From assembly GCA_007135505.1 (NCBI GenBank), contig SLIS01000047.1, positions 1-8,032 on the forward strand: a stretch of DNA of 8,032 nt, given 5' to 3'. The DNA comes from Halovivax sp. (GTDB lineage: Archaea > Halobacteriota > Halobacteria > Halobacteriales > Natrialbaceae). Of this stretch, positions 1 through 6,328 are shown piece by piece. The position numbers were made by a program, and so were the translations under genes. The first letter of the stretch is position 1, and each line of letters begins with the position of its first letter. Below the pieces are notes generated by a model, which was not told the origin of the DNA, made no database searches, and saw only the letters and a list, made by a program, of their open reading frames with translations.

Positions 1-41
1 CCCACGTTACCGCGACGGATCGGTCCTCGGCAGCGGTGGTC

Positions 42-1337
42 TCAGGTTTCGCCCTCGATGACGCCGACGAACCGTACCTGGACGGTGACGTCGTCGTCGG
101 ACGCCTGTGCGGCGACGCGGTCTCTGAGCGTCGCGGCGAGCTCGGGGTCGCCCTCGCCGGGTGGCCCACCGACCGTGATGACCACGTTCTCCGGCGAGCG
201 GAAGGGGAAGTTCTCGTCCATCTCGACCTCGAGGTCGAGCAGCTGGTAGGTCTCGTCCTCCGCGAGGACGGTTTCGACCTCGTCGCTGGCGGCCTCCTCG
301 AAGGTGGCCGCCTGGTAGGAGGCGAACGTAATCCCGCCCAGGAAGAGGGTGAAGACTCCGACGACGACCACGAGCCCTACGACGCGTCGGCGGACGCGTT
401 CTTCCGTCGGCCCAAGGTCCCAGAGCCGTTCCGGGCGGTAGCCGGCGTACCACAGCGTTAGCAGACCGGCGAGGTTTACCGAGAGGACGTTGACGAACAC
501 GAGCACCGTCGCTCCCGTGGCTGCGGCTGGTTCACCCCAGGCGATCGCGATGCCGGCGGCGGCCGCCGGCGGAATGAGTGCGGCGGCGATCATGACGCCG
601 ACGAGCGCCACTCCGATCCCGGTCGAGATGCTCACCACGCCGGCGACGCCCGCACCGAGCGCGACGGCGAGCGAGAGCAGATCCGGAGCGAGCCGTTCGC
701 CGATCTCGTCGACGCCCGACAGGTCGAGTCCGGGCGGGACGATGTTTGTCACGCGAACGAAGAACGCGAAGACGGCTGCAGCCAGGATGGCCACGACGAC
801 ACCGACGAGTTGGTACCGGAGGCTGGATCGGAACAGCGGTTCGTCGTTGAGTACCGACCCGACGCTCGCGCCGAGTGCGGGTCCGATCAGCGGCGCGATC
901 ACCATCGATCCGACCACGACGGCCGGCGAATCGAGCAACAGGCCGGCGGTTGCCACGATCGCGCTCACGACCGTCAGGGTGACGTAGACGTCGCTCGTCG
1001 GCGTGAGCGATCGGGCCTCGCTCAGCAACTCTTGGCGGGAGATCCGCTCGGACTCGACGCTGTCTTCCGCGTACTCCTCCTGGAGCGCGTCGAACCGCCG
1101 GGAAACGACCGTCTCGGCGTCCAGAACCACCGTGTAAGCGTCCTCCGAGATGCCCTGGTCGCCCAGCGCATCGAGTACGGGTTCGACGGCCGGCTTCGGG
1201 AGCGGAAAGTAGACCACGGCCGTGTACTCCCGCTTGCTCGTCTCCTCCGAGACGACGTAGTCGATGCCCCGATCGTCGAGCGTCGACAGCACCGATTCGC
1301 GCGAACCGGTCGGGATCGTCAGTTGTACGAGGCGCAC
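42..1337 (-). CDS. DUF389 / TIGR00341 family multi-pass membrane protein
   Basis: A 431-residue protein, counted from a GTG at 1337-1335. The N-terminus reads VRLVQLTIP, the usual beginning of haloarchaeal members of this family, and forms a soluble alpha/beta domain of about 80 residues followed by a charged linker. The membrane part starts near residue 117 and carries the DUF389 signature GSMVIAPLIGPALG at about 143-156. Further hydrophobic segments lie at roughly 176-194, 218-238, 238-266, 273-297 and 319-339. A soluble acidic C-terminal domain of about 90 residues ends the protein. The biochemical role of the family is not established, so transport or sensing would be speculation. The frame stays open upstream to 1421 and an earlier start would add up to 28 residues. 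Those residues are Arg-rich and unlike the family, and a TATA-like element about 30 bases before the GTG favours the shorter, leaderless form. The gene is divergent from the acyl-CoA synthetase. Confidence 0.9.
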   Translation of the reverse strand: MRLVQLTIPTGSRESVLSTLDDRGIDYVVSEETSKREYTAVVYFPLPKPAVEPVLDALGDQGISEDAYTVVLDAETVVSRRFDALQEEYAEDSVESERISRQELLSEARSLTPTSDVYVTLTVVSAIVATAGLLLDSPAVVVGSMVIAPLIGPALGASVGSVLNDEPLFRSSLRYQLVGVVVAILAAAVFAFFVRVTNIVPPGLDLSGVDEIGERLAPDLLSLAVALGAGVAGVVSISTGIGVALVGVMIAAALIPPAAAAGIAIAWGEPAAATGATVLVFVNVLSVNLAGLLTLWYAGYRPERLWDLGPTEERVRRRVVGLVVVVGVFTLFLGGITFASYQAATFEEAASDEVETVLAEDETYQLLDLEVEMDENFPFRSPENVVITVGGPPGEGDPELAATLRDRVAAQASDDDVTVQVRFVGVIEGET

Positions 1338-1360
1338 AGTCGTCCGGTCAGACGCGACGG

Positions 1361-1375
1361 GGAATCTTAACTTCC
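1361..1375 (-). promoter_or_regulatory. TATA-like promoter element of the DUF389 gene
   Basis: Read on the minus strand, the sequence GGAAGTTAAGATTCC is the only A/T-rich patch close to the gene. Its TTAAG core (1366-1370) is 29-33 bases before the GTG at 1337. That is the spacing expected when transcription begins at or next to the start codon. No GGAGG-like ribosome binding site lies between the two. This is inference from sequence and spacing only. Confidence 0.5.
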
Positions 1376-1569
1376 GGTGACAGACGGGCGCGGTGCGAGC
1401 CGATCGTGGCGCGACCGACACCGGTTCCGCAGCGAGGGCACCCGGAATCCGGTGGCCGAGTTACGATTCTCCCGGAACCATAATCTATCCGCCAATAAAA
1501 CCGTAAAATCTACTCGAATGCGCGGAAATGGCCGAATAAACTCTTTTCAATCGCCCCGCTGATCCTTAG

Positions 1570-1579
1570 CCTTTATCAT
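1570..1579 (+). promoter_or_regulatory. TATA-like promoter element of the acyl-CoA synthetase gene
   Basis: The sequence CCTTTATCAT is centred about 28 bases before the ATG at 1603 and fits the haloarchaeal T/A-rich TATA box. The spacing predicts a leaderless mRNA starting at or near the ATG. Further A/T-rich patches at 1479-1510 and 1533-1549 interrupt an otherwise GC-rich gap. They could be additional promoters or regulator sites, but none has the right distance to either start codon. Confidence 0.55.
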
Positions 1580-1581
1580 GC

Positions 1582-1596
1582 GTGAGACACTCTCAC
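1582..1596. promoter_or_regulatory. Perfect 6-3-6 palindrome between TATA box and start (operator candidate)
   Basis: GTGAGA-CAC-TCTCAC is an inverted repeat with two perfect 6-base arms and a 3-base centre. It lies directly after the putative TATA box (1570-1579) and ends six bases before the preferred ATG at 1603, that is about -21 to -7 if the transcript is leaderless. A dimeric repressor bound there would block transcription initiation. A 3-base loop and a position upstream of the presumed transcription start make an RNA hairpin the less likely reading. The regulator is unknown. Confidence 0.45.
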
Positions 1597-1602
1597 GGAA
1601 GT

Positions 1603-3594
1603 ATGAACTGGTTGGCTGCAGAGCGCGAGTACACGGACGAAGTAATCGGGGAGACGACACTCGGCCGGCTGTTCGAGGACGCGGCGTCGCGACACACGGA
1701 TCGGCCGGCGCAGATGTACAAGGGCGGTGTCTACGACCGATCGCTGACACGATCGGTCCTGTCGGAACCGGCCCCGGACGAGTGGGAGACCATAACCTAC
1801 GGCGAAATGCGCGACGTCGTCCGGAAACTCGCGGCCGGGTTTCGCGACCTCGGCGTCGAGACCGGCGATCGAATCGGGATCTACGCCGACACCCGGATGG
1901 AGTGGGCCCAGTCGGACTGGGCACTGCTGTCGGCGGGCGGCGTGATCACGACGGTCTATCCGGGTTCCTCACCCGGCAAGGTGGAGTACCTGCTCGGTGA
2001 CGCCGGGGCGGACGCGGTCATCGTGGAGAACGACGAGTTGCTCGAACGCGTCCTCGAAGTGGAGGACGAACTCGACCTCTCCTTCATCGTCTCGATCGAC
2101 GCGATCGAGGGCTACGACCGTGCGGACATTTACTCGCTCGCCGACGTTTACGAGCGTGGTGGCGAGACCTTCGATCCCGACGCCTACCAGGAGTGGATCG
2201 ACGCGCCGGCGATGGACGACCTCGCGAGTCTGATCTACACCAGCGGCACCACTGGCAGGCCGAAGGGCGTCCAGCTCACCCACCGCAACTTCCGGTCGAA
2301 CGTCAACCAGATCAGAAAGCGCGTCGCGCCACGACCGGACAGGGCGCCCGACGTTCCGTCGATCGACGAGCACTCGCGGTTCGTCTCGTACCTTCCGCTG
2401 GCACACGTCTTCGAGCGGACGGCCGGCCACTTCCTGGCGTTCGCAAGCGGTGCGACGGTCGCGTACGCAGAGAGTCCGGACACGCTCCAGGACGACTTCA
2501 ACGCGGTCGAGCCCACCGGTGCGACGAGCGTCCCGCGGGTGTACGAGAAGATCTACGATGCGATCCGCGATCAGGCGAGTGAGTCCGCGGTCAAAGAGCG
2601 CATCTTCGAGTGGGCGGTCGACGTCGGCGTCGAGTACCACCGCGCCGAGTCGCCGGGAACGATCCTCGAGACCAAGCGCAAGCTCGCCGACAAACTCGTC
2701 TTCTCGACGGTCCGCGAGGCGCTTGGTGGTAACATCGAGATGCTCATCAGCGGCGGCGGAAGCCTCTCGCCGGAGCTCGCCTCGCTCTATCACGCGATGG
2801 GCTTGCCGATCTACGAGGGGTACGGACTCACCGAAACGTCGCCCGTCGTGACGACCAACCCGCCCGAGGACCCCAAAATCGGAACCATCGGTCCGCCGGT
2901 CGTCGACATCCAGACCGGCCTCGACAAGAGCGTCGTCGAGGACGACGCCTTCGCGGACGATCCGGGCGAAGTCGGCGAGCTCGTCGTCCGCGGGCCGAAC
3001 GTCAGCGATGGCTACTGGAACAAACCCGGCGCGACCGAGCGGGCGTTCACCGACGACCCGCCGTCGTCGATCCAGGGCGAACTCGAACGGCCGGAGCGTG
3101 CGGGCAAGTGGTTCCGCACCGGTGACATCGTCCACCGGCGTCCCGACGGCTACCTCGAGTTCCGCGAGCGAGCGAAGCAGATCCTCGTGCTCTCGACGGG
3201 CAAGAACGTCGCACCGGGACCGATCGAGGACCGCTTCGCGGCCAGCCAGGTCGTCGAGCAGTGCATGGTCGTCGGCGACGGCCGCAAGTTCGTCTCCGCG
3301 CTGCTCGTACCGAACATAGAGCACATCCACGAGTGGGCCGACGCGGAGGGCATCGACCTCCCCGACGACTCGGCGGCGATCTGTGCCGACGACCGCGTCC
3401 GCGAGTACGTCGGGACGGAGGTCGACCGCGTCAACGAGGACTTCGAGTCCCACGAGACGATCAAGAAGTTCCGCCTGATCGGCGAGGAGTTCACCGAGGA
3501 GAACGACCTCATGACGCCGACGATGAAGAAGAAGCGCCGGACCATCACGGAGCGGTTCGAAGACCGCATCGAGGAGATGTACTCGGACGAGTGA
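1603..3594 (+). CDS. Long-chain-type acyl-CoA synthetase (AMP-forming, FadD/FAA-like)
   Basis: A 663-residue member of the ANL adenylate-forming superfamily that activates a carboxylic (probably fatty) acid with ATP and CoA to acyl-CoA, AMP and pyrophosphate in the cytoplasm. Motifs in order are the P-loop YTSGTTGRPKG (212-222), YLPLAHVFER (263-272), ISGGGSLSPEL (382-392), the adenine-binding YEGYGLTETSP (404-414), the ribose-binding Asp in WFRTGDI (503-509), the hinge region FRERAKQILVLSTGKNV (520-536), and C-terminal MTPTMKKKRR (637-646), which contains the adenylation lysine. Length and the PLAHVFER and GYGLTETSP forms match the COG1022 long-chain group rather than acetyl-CoA synthetases. 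ATG 1603 is chosen because it is about 28 bases after a TATA box. An in-frame GTG at 1582 would add seven residues but lies inside a palindrome. Acyl-chain preference cannot be read from the sequence. The gene converges on the membrane hydrolase gene. Confidence 0.95.
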   Translation: MNWLAAEREYTDEVIGETTLGRLFEDAASRHTDRPAQMYKGGVYDRSLTRSVLSEPAPDEWETITYGEMRDVVRKLAAGFRDLGVETGDRIGIYADTRMEWAQSDWALLSAGGVITTVYPGSSPGKVEYLLGDAGADAVIVENDELLERVLEVEDELDLSFIVSIDAIEGYDRADIYSLADVYERGGETFDPDAYQEWIDAPAMDDLASLIYTSGTTGRPKGVQLTHRNFRSNVNQIRKRVAPRPDRAPDVPSIDEHSRFVSYLPLAHVFERTAGHFLAFASGATVAYAESPDTLQDDFNAVEPTGATSVPRVYEKIYDAIRDQASESAVKERIFEWAVDVGVEYHRAESPGTILETKRKLADKLVFSTVREALGGNIEMLISGGGSLSPELASLYHAMGLPIYEGYGLTETSPVVTTNPPEDPKIGTIGPPVVDIQTGLDKSVVEDDAFADDPGEVGELVVRGPNVSDGYWNKPGATERAFTDDPPSSIQGELERPERAGKWFRTGDIVHRRPDGYLEFRERAKQILVLSTGKNVAPGPIEDRFAASQVVEQCMVVGDGRKFVSALLVPNIEHIHEWADAEGIDLPDDSAAICADDRVREYVGTEVDRVNEDFESHETIKKFRLIGEEFTEENDLMTPTMKKKRRTITERFEDRIEEMYSDE

Positions 3595-3672
3595 ACTCCC
3601 CTACCCTACTCACTCACGGCTGACCGCTCGCACGCTCGCGGAACCGTATCGGTCCAGCACTACTTGCTAATA

Positions 3673-3709
3673 CGACACGTCCGCTCGAGAGAAATCGGGC
3701 GGCGTGTCG
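3673..3709. other. Stem-loop in the convergent gap (11 bp with one bulge)
   Basis: CGACACG-T-CCGC (3673-3684) pairs with GCGGCGTGTCG (3699-3709), giving 11 base pairs with a single bulged T and a 14-base loop. It lies between two convergent genes, downstream of the acyl-CoA synthetase stop and of the hydrolase stop on the other strand. It could stabilise or trim 3' ends of either transcript. No T-run follows on either strand, so it is not a textbook terminator. Confidence 0.4.
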
Positions 3710-3716
3710 GTCAATA

Positions 3717-3732
3717 CCGGGGGTCGCCCCGG
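3717..3732. other. GC-only hairpin just after the hydrolase stop
   Basis: CCGGGG (3717-3722) pairs perfectly with CCCCGG (3727-3732) around a GTCG loop. On the minus strand it begins nine bases after the hydrolase stop codon (3744-3742). A 3'-end protective or termination-assisting role is possible. In a GC-rich genome short GC hairpins also arise by chance, so support is weak. Confidence 0.3.
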
Positions 3733-3741
3733 GCCCGCTTG

Positions 3742-4350
3742 CTACGACGTTCTTCCCATCGCCGCACGCAGGCGTCCGCCGAGTTGTTTTCCGCCGACCA
3801 GACTCTCCCTGAGTACCGGCGCCCCGTCGTAGAGCCAGACGAGGGCAACGAGGACGGTAAGGCCGAGCTGGGCGAGAATGTAGGTCGAGGGGTCGCCCGC
3901 CGTCAGCTCCTCGCGATACTGGCCGAAGTGGTGGAGGAACTGGTCGTGAAAGCCGGGTTCCTCGCCGTAGCCCGCGCCGCGTTCGAGCGGCCAGAGCAGG
4001 ATGTTGTGATTGTAAACGCCGCCGCGGAGGTAGCCGTCGAGGACGTCGGCCGGCAGGTGCAGCAGATAGCCGAGGCCGAAGGCGATCCCGACGCGGGTCC
4101 GCCCTACCTGCCTGGCAAGCAGTCCGACGGCGATGGACAGCGGAACGGCGAAGAAGATCGAGTGACCCAGCGCGTACCCGGACTCGAAGAGACCGTACTC
4201 CCAGGCGAGTGGCTTGTCGATCAGATCGGGAAGTACGGAGGCGAACACGACGGCGACCGTCTCGAGCCCGCCCGGCGAGTCGCGGTAGTACAGGTGACAC
4301 AGCAGCGAGTACGCGAGGTAGCCGACGACGACGTGCTCCCACGGCCACAT
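3742..4350 (-). CDS. Membrane-bound metal-dependent hydrolase (YdjM/DUF457-like)
   Basis: A 202-residue small membrane protein. It resembles the YdjM/DUF457 family, annotated as inner-membrane-bound metal-dependent hydrolases of unknown substrate. The family hallmark is conserved His and Asp residues near membrane segments. Visible here are H6 in WEHVVVGY, the LPDLID motif (40-45, D42 and D45), H63 in GHSIFF (62-67), and HLPADVLDG (98-106, with H98, D102 and D105). Hydrophobic segments lie at about 8-22, 30-44, 64-80, 87-100 and 157-174. Residues 112-150 form a His- and aromatic-rich polar stretch, and the C-terminus is Arg-rich, suggesting a cytoplasmic end. The ATG at 4350 is preferred because a TATA-like box lies about 30 bases upstream and the protein then begins MWPWEH, as expected for the family. 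The gene is divergent from the aldehyde oxidoreductase, and its substrate is unknown. Confidence 0.85.
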   Translation of the reverse strand: MWPWEHVVVGYLAYSLLCHLYYRDSPGGLETVAVVFASVLPDLIDKPLAWEYGLFESGYALGHSIFFAVPLSIAVGLLARQVGRTRVGIAFGLGYLLHLPADVLDGYLRGGVYNHNILLWPLERGAGYGEEPGFHDQFLHHFGQYREELTAGDPSTYILAQLGLTVLVALVWLYDGAPVLRESLVGGKQLGGRLRAAMGRTS

Positions 4351-4375
4351 GTCCCGTGCTGCGCGAGTGAGACGC

Positions 4376-4385
4376 GTAGTTATGG
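4376..4385 (-). promoter_or_regulatory. TATA-like promoter element of the membrane hydrolase gene
   Basis: On the minus strand the sequence is CCATAACTAC, centred about 30 bases before the ATG at 4350, again the spacing of a leaderless haloarchaeal transcript. Between box and start, a TCTCAC half-site (plus-strand GTGAGA) recalls the palindrome in the acyl-CoA synthetase promoter. One half-site is weak evidence of shared control. Confidence 0.45.
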
Positions 4386-4394
4386 AGTTGATAG

Positions 4395-4460
4395 GTGCTG
4401 GTAACTGTGGTGAAACGTGCTGGTAGGTGCGCCGAACCGTGCCGGTAGATCGCCGTTTCA
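4395..4460. repeat. Three direct repeats at an exact 22-bp period
   Basis: The units begin at 4395, 4417 and 4439 with GTGCTGGTA, GTGCTGGTA and GTGCCGGTA. Units 1 and 2 agree at about 16 of 22 positions. Unit 3 agrees mainly in its first ten bases. A 22-bp spacing is about two helical turns, so the cores face the same side of the DNA. The array starts about 10 bases upstream of the hydrolase TATA-like box and lies in the divergent region shared with the aldehyde oxidoreductase gene, where an activator or regulator array could act. No protein is predicted to use this DNA. Confidence 0.6.
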
Positions 4461-4476
4461 GCTTGCAGCGTCCGCT

Positions 4477-4560
4477 GTCGATACCACGATCGCCACGGAG
4501 CCGACGTTCGGCGTCGATCGCCCCGGCCGCACTGATTCATCGGCCTGAACGGGTATCGAC
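4477..4560. repeat. Distant 9-bp inverted repeat in the divergent intergenic region
   Basis: GTCGATACC (4477-4485) is the exact reverse complement of GGTATCGAC (4552-4560). The arms are separated by 66 bases. A smaller palindrome, GCCGA-CGT-TCGGC (4500-4512), lies between them. These could be regulator half-sites upstream of the aldehyde oxidoreductase gene, but inverted 9-mers of this kind occur by chance fairly often in GC-rich DNA. Confidence 0.3.
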
Positions 4561-4593
4561 GGACACGACGCCTACTCCCGATTTCAGAAACCG

Positions 4594-4604
4594 GTACCGT
4601 TTTG
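4594..4604 (+). promoter_or_regulatory. Weak TATA-like element of the aldehyde oxidoreductase gene
   Basis: GTACCGTTTTG, preceded by the A-rich CAGAAA (4585-4590), is centred about 30 bases before the preferred ATG at 4629. It is a poorer match than the other promoters in the window, but it is the only A/T-rich patch at the right distance. No Shine-Dalgarno sequence precedes the ATG. Confidence 0.35.
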
Positions 4605-4628
4605 CGAGTTCGGATGCCACTGTGGTCC

Positions 4629-6314
4629 ATGCGACACGTCCCGGGACCTCTGCTGACGATCGATCTCGACTCCCGCACGACGGAGACGGAGCCGATCGAC
4701 GACGTCACCGCCGCGTTCGTCGGCGGGCGCGGCGTCTGTACGAAGCTTGCACACGACCGGATTCCGTTCGACGTCGATCCGCTCGGCCCCGAGAACCGCG
4801 TCTACTTCGCCACGGGGCCGATGCAGTACTCGACGATGAGCTTCACCGGCCGCATGTCTGCGACGGCCGTTTCGCCGTTGACCGACGGACTGCTCTCCTC
4901 GAACGCCGGCGGGTTCCTCTCGCGGAATTTCACGGCCACGGGTTACGCCGCCGTCGAGGTCGTCGGCGAGAGCGACGAGCTGGTCGTGATCCACGTTTCG
5001 GACGACGGCGTCGAGTTCGAGGCCGTGCCCGAACTCGAGCACGCCACCTCCGAGGAAGTCTGTGCGTGGGCCGAGGACGAACACGACGTGGACGCCGACC
5101 ACCTCCTCCAGATCGGCCCGGCCGGCGAGAACCGGGTTCGGTTCGCCTCGATCATGACCTCCGAGAGCCGGGCGTTCGGCCGCGGGGGGCTGGGAGCCGT
5201 CCTCGGGTCGAAGAACGTGAAGGCGATCACGTTCGACGGCGACTCCACCGCCGAGGTCGAGCTTCCGCCGCTGCAGATGGAGATCCACGGCGAGGCCGCC
5301 CAGTCCGAGAACCCGATGAAGGAAGCCGGGACGACCTCCGTCACCGAGTACGCCAACTCCGTCGAGGCGCTGCCGACGTACTACTTCTCGGAGCTGTCCT
5401 ACGACGACGTCGAATCGATCTCGGGCGACCGCGTCGCGGAGAAGAAGTACAAGAAGGGTACCTGCTCGGCGTGTGCGTTCGCGTGCAAACTTCCGACGAA
5501 GGACGAAGAACGCGGCGTAGAGACCGAGGGTCCGGAGTTCGAGACCAACATGGCCTTCGGCTCGAACGCCGGCATCGACGACATCGTCGACGTCATGCAG
5601 GCGAACGAGCTGTGCGACCAGCTGGGAATGGACACCATCTCCTGTGGCGACGTGGTCTCGGCCTACCTCGCGAGCGAGGACGCGTTCGGCAACGCCGAAT
5701 TGATCTTCGAGACCGTAGAGCAGATCGCCTACCGCGAGGGTATCGGTGACACGCTCGCCGAGGGCATCGACCGCTGTCACGACGAACTCGGCGTCGAGAA
5801 CTGGACGGTCAAGGGCCTCGAGTTCGCCGCCCACGACGGCCGCACGCTCAACGGGCAGGGGCTGGCCTTCGCCACGTCGAACCGCGGCGCCGACCACATG
5901 TACGCCGAGTTCTACCCCTACGAGTACCCGCTCGTTCGCGAGGGGGCCATGGACAAGGCGGGCCTCGACGGCAAACCGCCGAAGATCGTCGAGAAGGAAA
6001 ACATCAACGCGATCAAGGACAGCGCCGTCCTCTGTAAGTTCTCGCGGGACTTCATGACCGAAGAGCGCTTCGAGGAGTTGTTAGACGCCGAGTACGACGA
6101 GCTACTCGAGATCGGCGGCGAAGTCGTCGCCCTCGAGCGTCACTTCAACAACCAGCGCGGCTTCGACCGGAGTGACGACGCCTTGCCCTACGACCTGCCG
6201 GACTTCGAGGCCGCCCTCTCCGAGTACTACGAGGTCCGCGGCTGGAACGACGACGGGACGGTGCCGACCGACGAGGTCGGTGAGGGTGCGAGTGCCGCGA
6301 CGGCCGAGGACTGA
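4629..6314 (+). CDS. aor: Tungsten-type aldehyde:ferredoxin oxidoreductase
   Basis: A 561-residue enzyme of the AOR family (COG2414), which oxidises aldehydes to carboxylic acids and passes electrons to ferredoxin. The cofactor is a tungsten bis-pyranopterin plus one [4Fe-4S] cluster. The N-terminal domain has FVGGRGVCTKLAHD (30-43), ENRVYFATGP (55-64), SFTGRMSATA (71-80) and SPLTDGLLSSNAGG (82-95). Cluster ligands are C279, C282 and C286 in CSACAFAC, and C469 in DSAVLC (464-469). The pterin-binding motifs are DQLGMD (330-335) and, overlapping the fourth cysteine, DSAVLC. GPEFET (301-306) and REGIGDTLAEG (369-379) are also typical. Length is slightly below the roughly 600 residues of the family. 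The start is placed at ATG 4629 because haloarchaeal relatives begin close to the PGPLLTIDL segment. Earlier in-frame starts (TTG 4602, ATG 4614) would put the start on top of or too near the weak TATA box. Tungsten rather than molybdenum is inferred from the family. Confidence 0.95.
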   Translation: MRHVPGPLLTIDLDSRTTETEPIDDVTAAFVGGRGVCTKLAHDRIPFDVDPLGPENRVYFATGPMQYSTMSFTGRMSATAVSPLTDGLLSSNAGGFLSRNFTATGYAAVEVVGESDELVVIHVSDDGVEFEAVPELEHATSEEVCAWAEDEHDVDADHLLQIGPAGENRVRFASIMTSESRAFGRGGLGAVLGSKNVKAITFDGDSTAEVELPPLQMEIHGEAAQSENPMKEAGTTSVTEYANSVEALPTYYFSELSYDDVESISGDRVAEKKYKKGTCSACAFACKLPTKDEERGVETEGPEFETNMAFGSNAGIDDIVDVMQANELCDQLGMDTISCGDVVSAYLASEDAFGNAELIFETVEQIAYREGIGDTLAEGIDRCHDELGVENWTVKGLEFAAHDGRTLNGQGLAFATSNRGADHMYAEFYPYEYPLVREGAMDKAGLDGKPPKIVEKENINAIKDSAVLCKFSRDFMTEERFEELLDAEYDELLEIGGEVVALERHFNNQRGFDRSDDALPYDLPDFEAALSEYYEVRGWNDDGTVPTDEVGEGASAATAED

Positions 6315-6328
6315 GACGGCCGAGTCCG

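Noticed and set aside
1338..1421. An N-terminal extension of the DUF389 protein to the upstream start at 1421.
   Set aside because: The added 28 residues are Arg-rich and unlike family N-termini, and the extension would run through the likely TATA box.
1475..1560. The AT-rich stretch as a possible replication origin or an island of foreign DNA.
   Set aside because: No repeated origin-recognition-box sequences and no adjacent orc/cdc6 gene are visible. It is better explained as promoter DNA between divergent genes.
1582..1602. GTG 1582 as the acyl-CoA synthetase start, adding seven residues.
   Set aside because: It lies inside the palindrome, only a few bases after the TATA-like box, too close for a leaderless or led transcript; ATG 1603 has the correct spacing.
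1969..3453. A 494-codon open frame on the minus strand inside the acyl-CoA synthetase gene.
   Set aside because: It is fully antisense to a gene with all ANL motifs intact and has the Arg/Val/Asp-rich composition typical of a GC-rich shadow frame.
3614..4708. A 364-codon minus-strand open frame overlapping the membrane hydrolase and the divergent promoter region.
   Set aside because: It is Arg-rich and without domains, runs through the promoter region, and overlaps the hydrolase in another frame; the hydrolase frame has the family His/Asp motifs.
4584..5897. A 437-codon minus-strand open frame opposite the aldehyde oxidoreductase.
   Set aside because: It is antisense to the AOR reading frame, which carries all cluster and pterin motifs; composition is that of a shadow.
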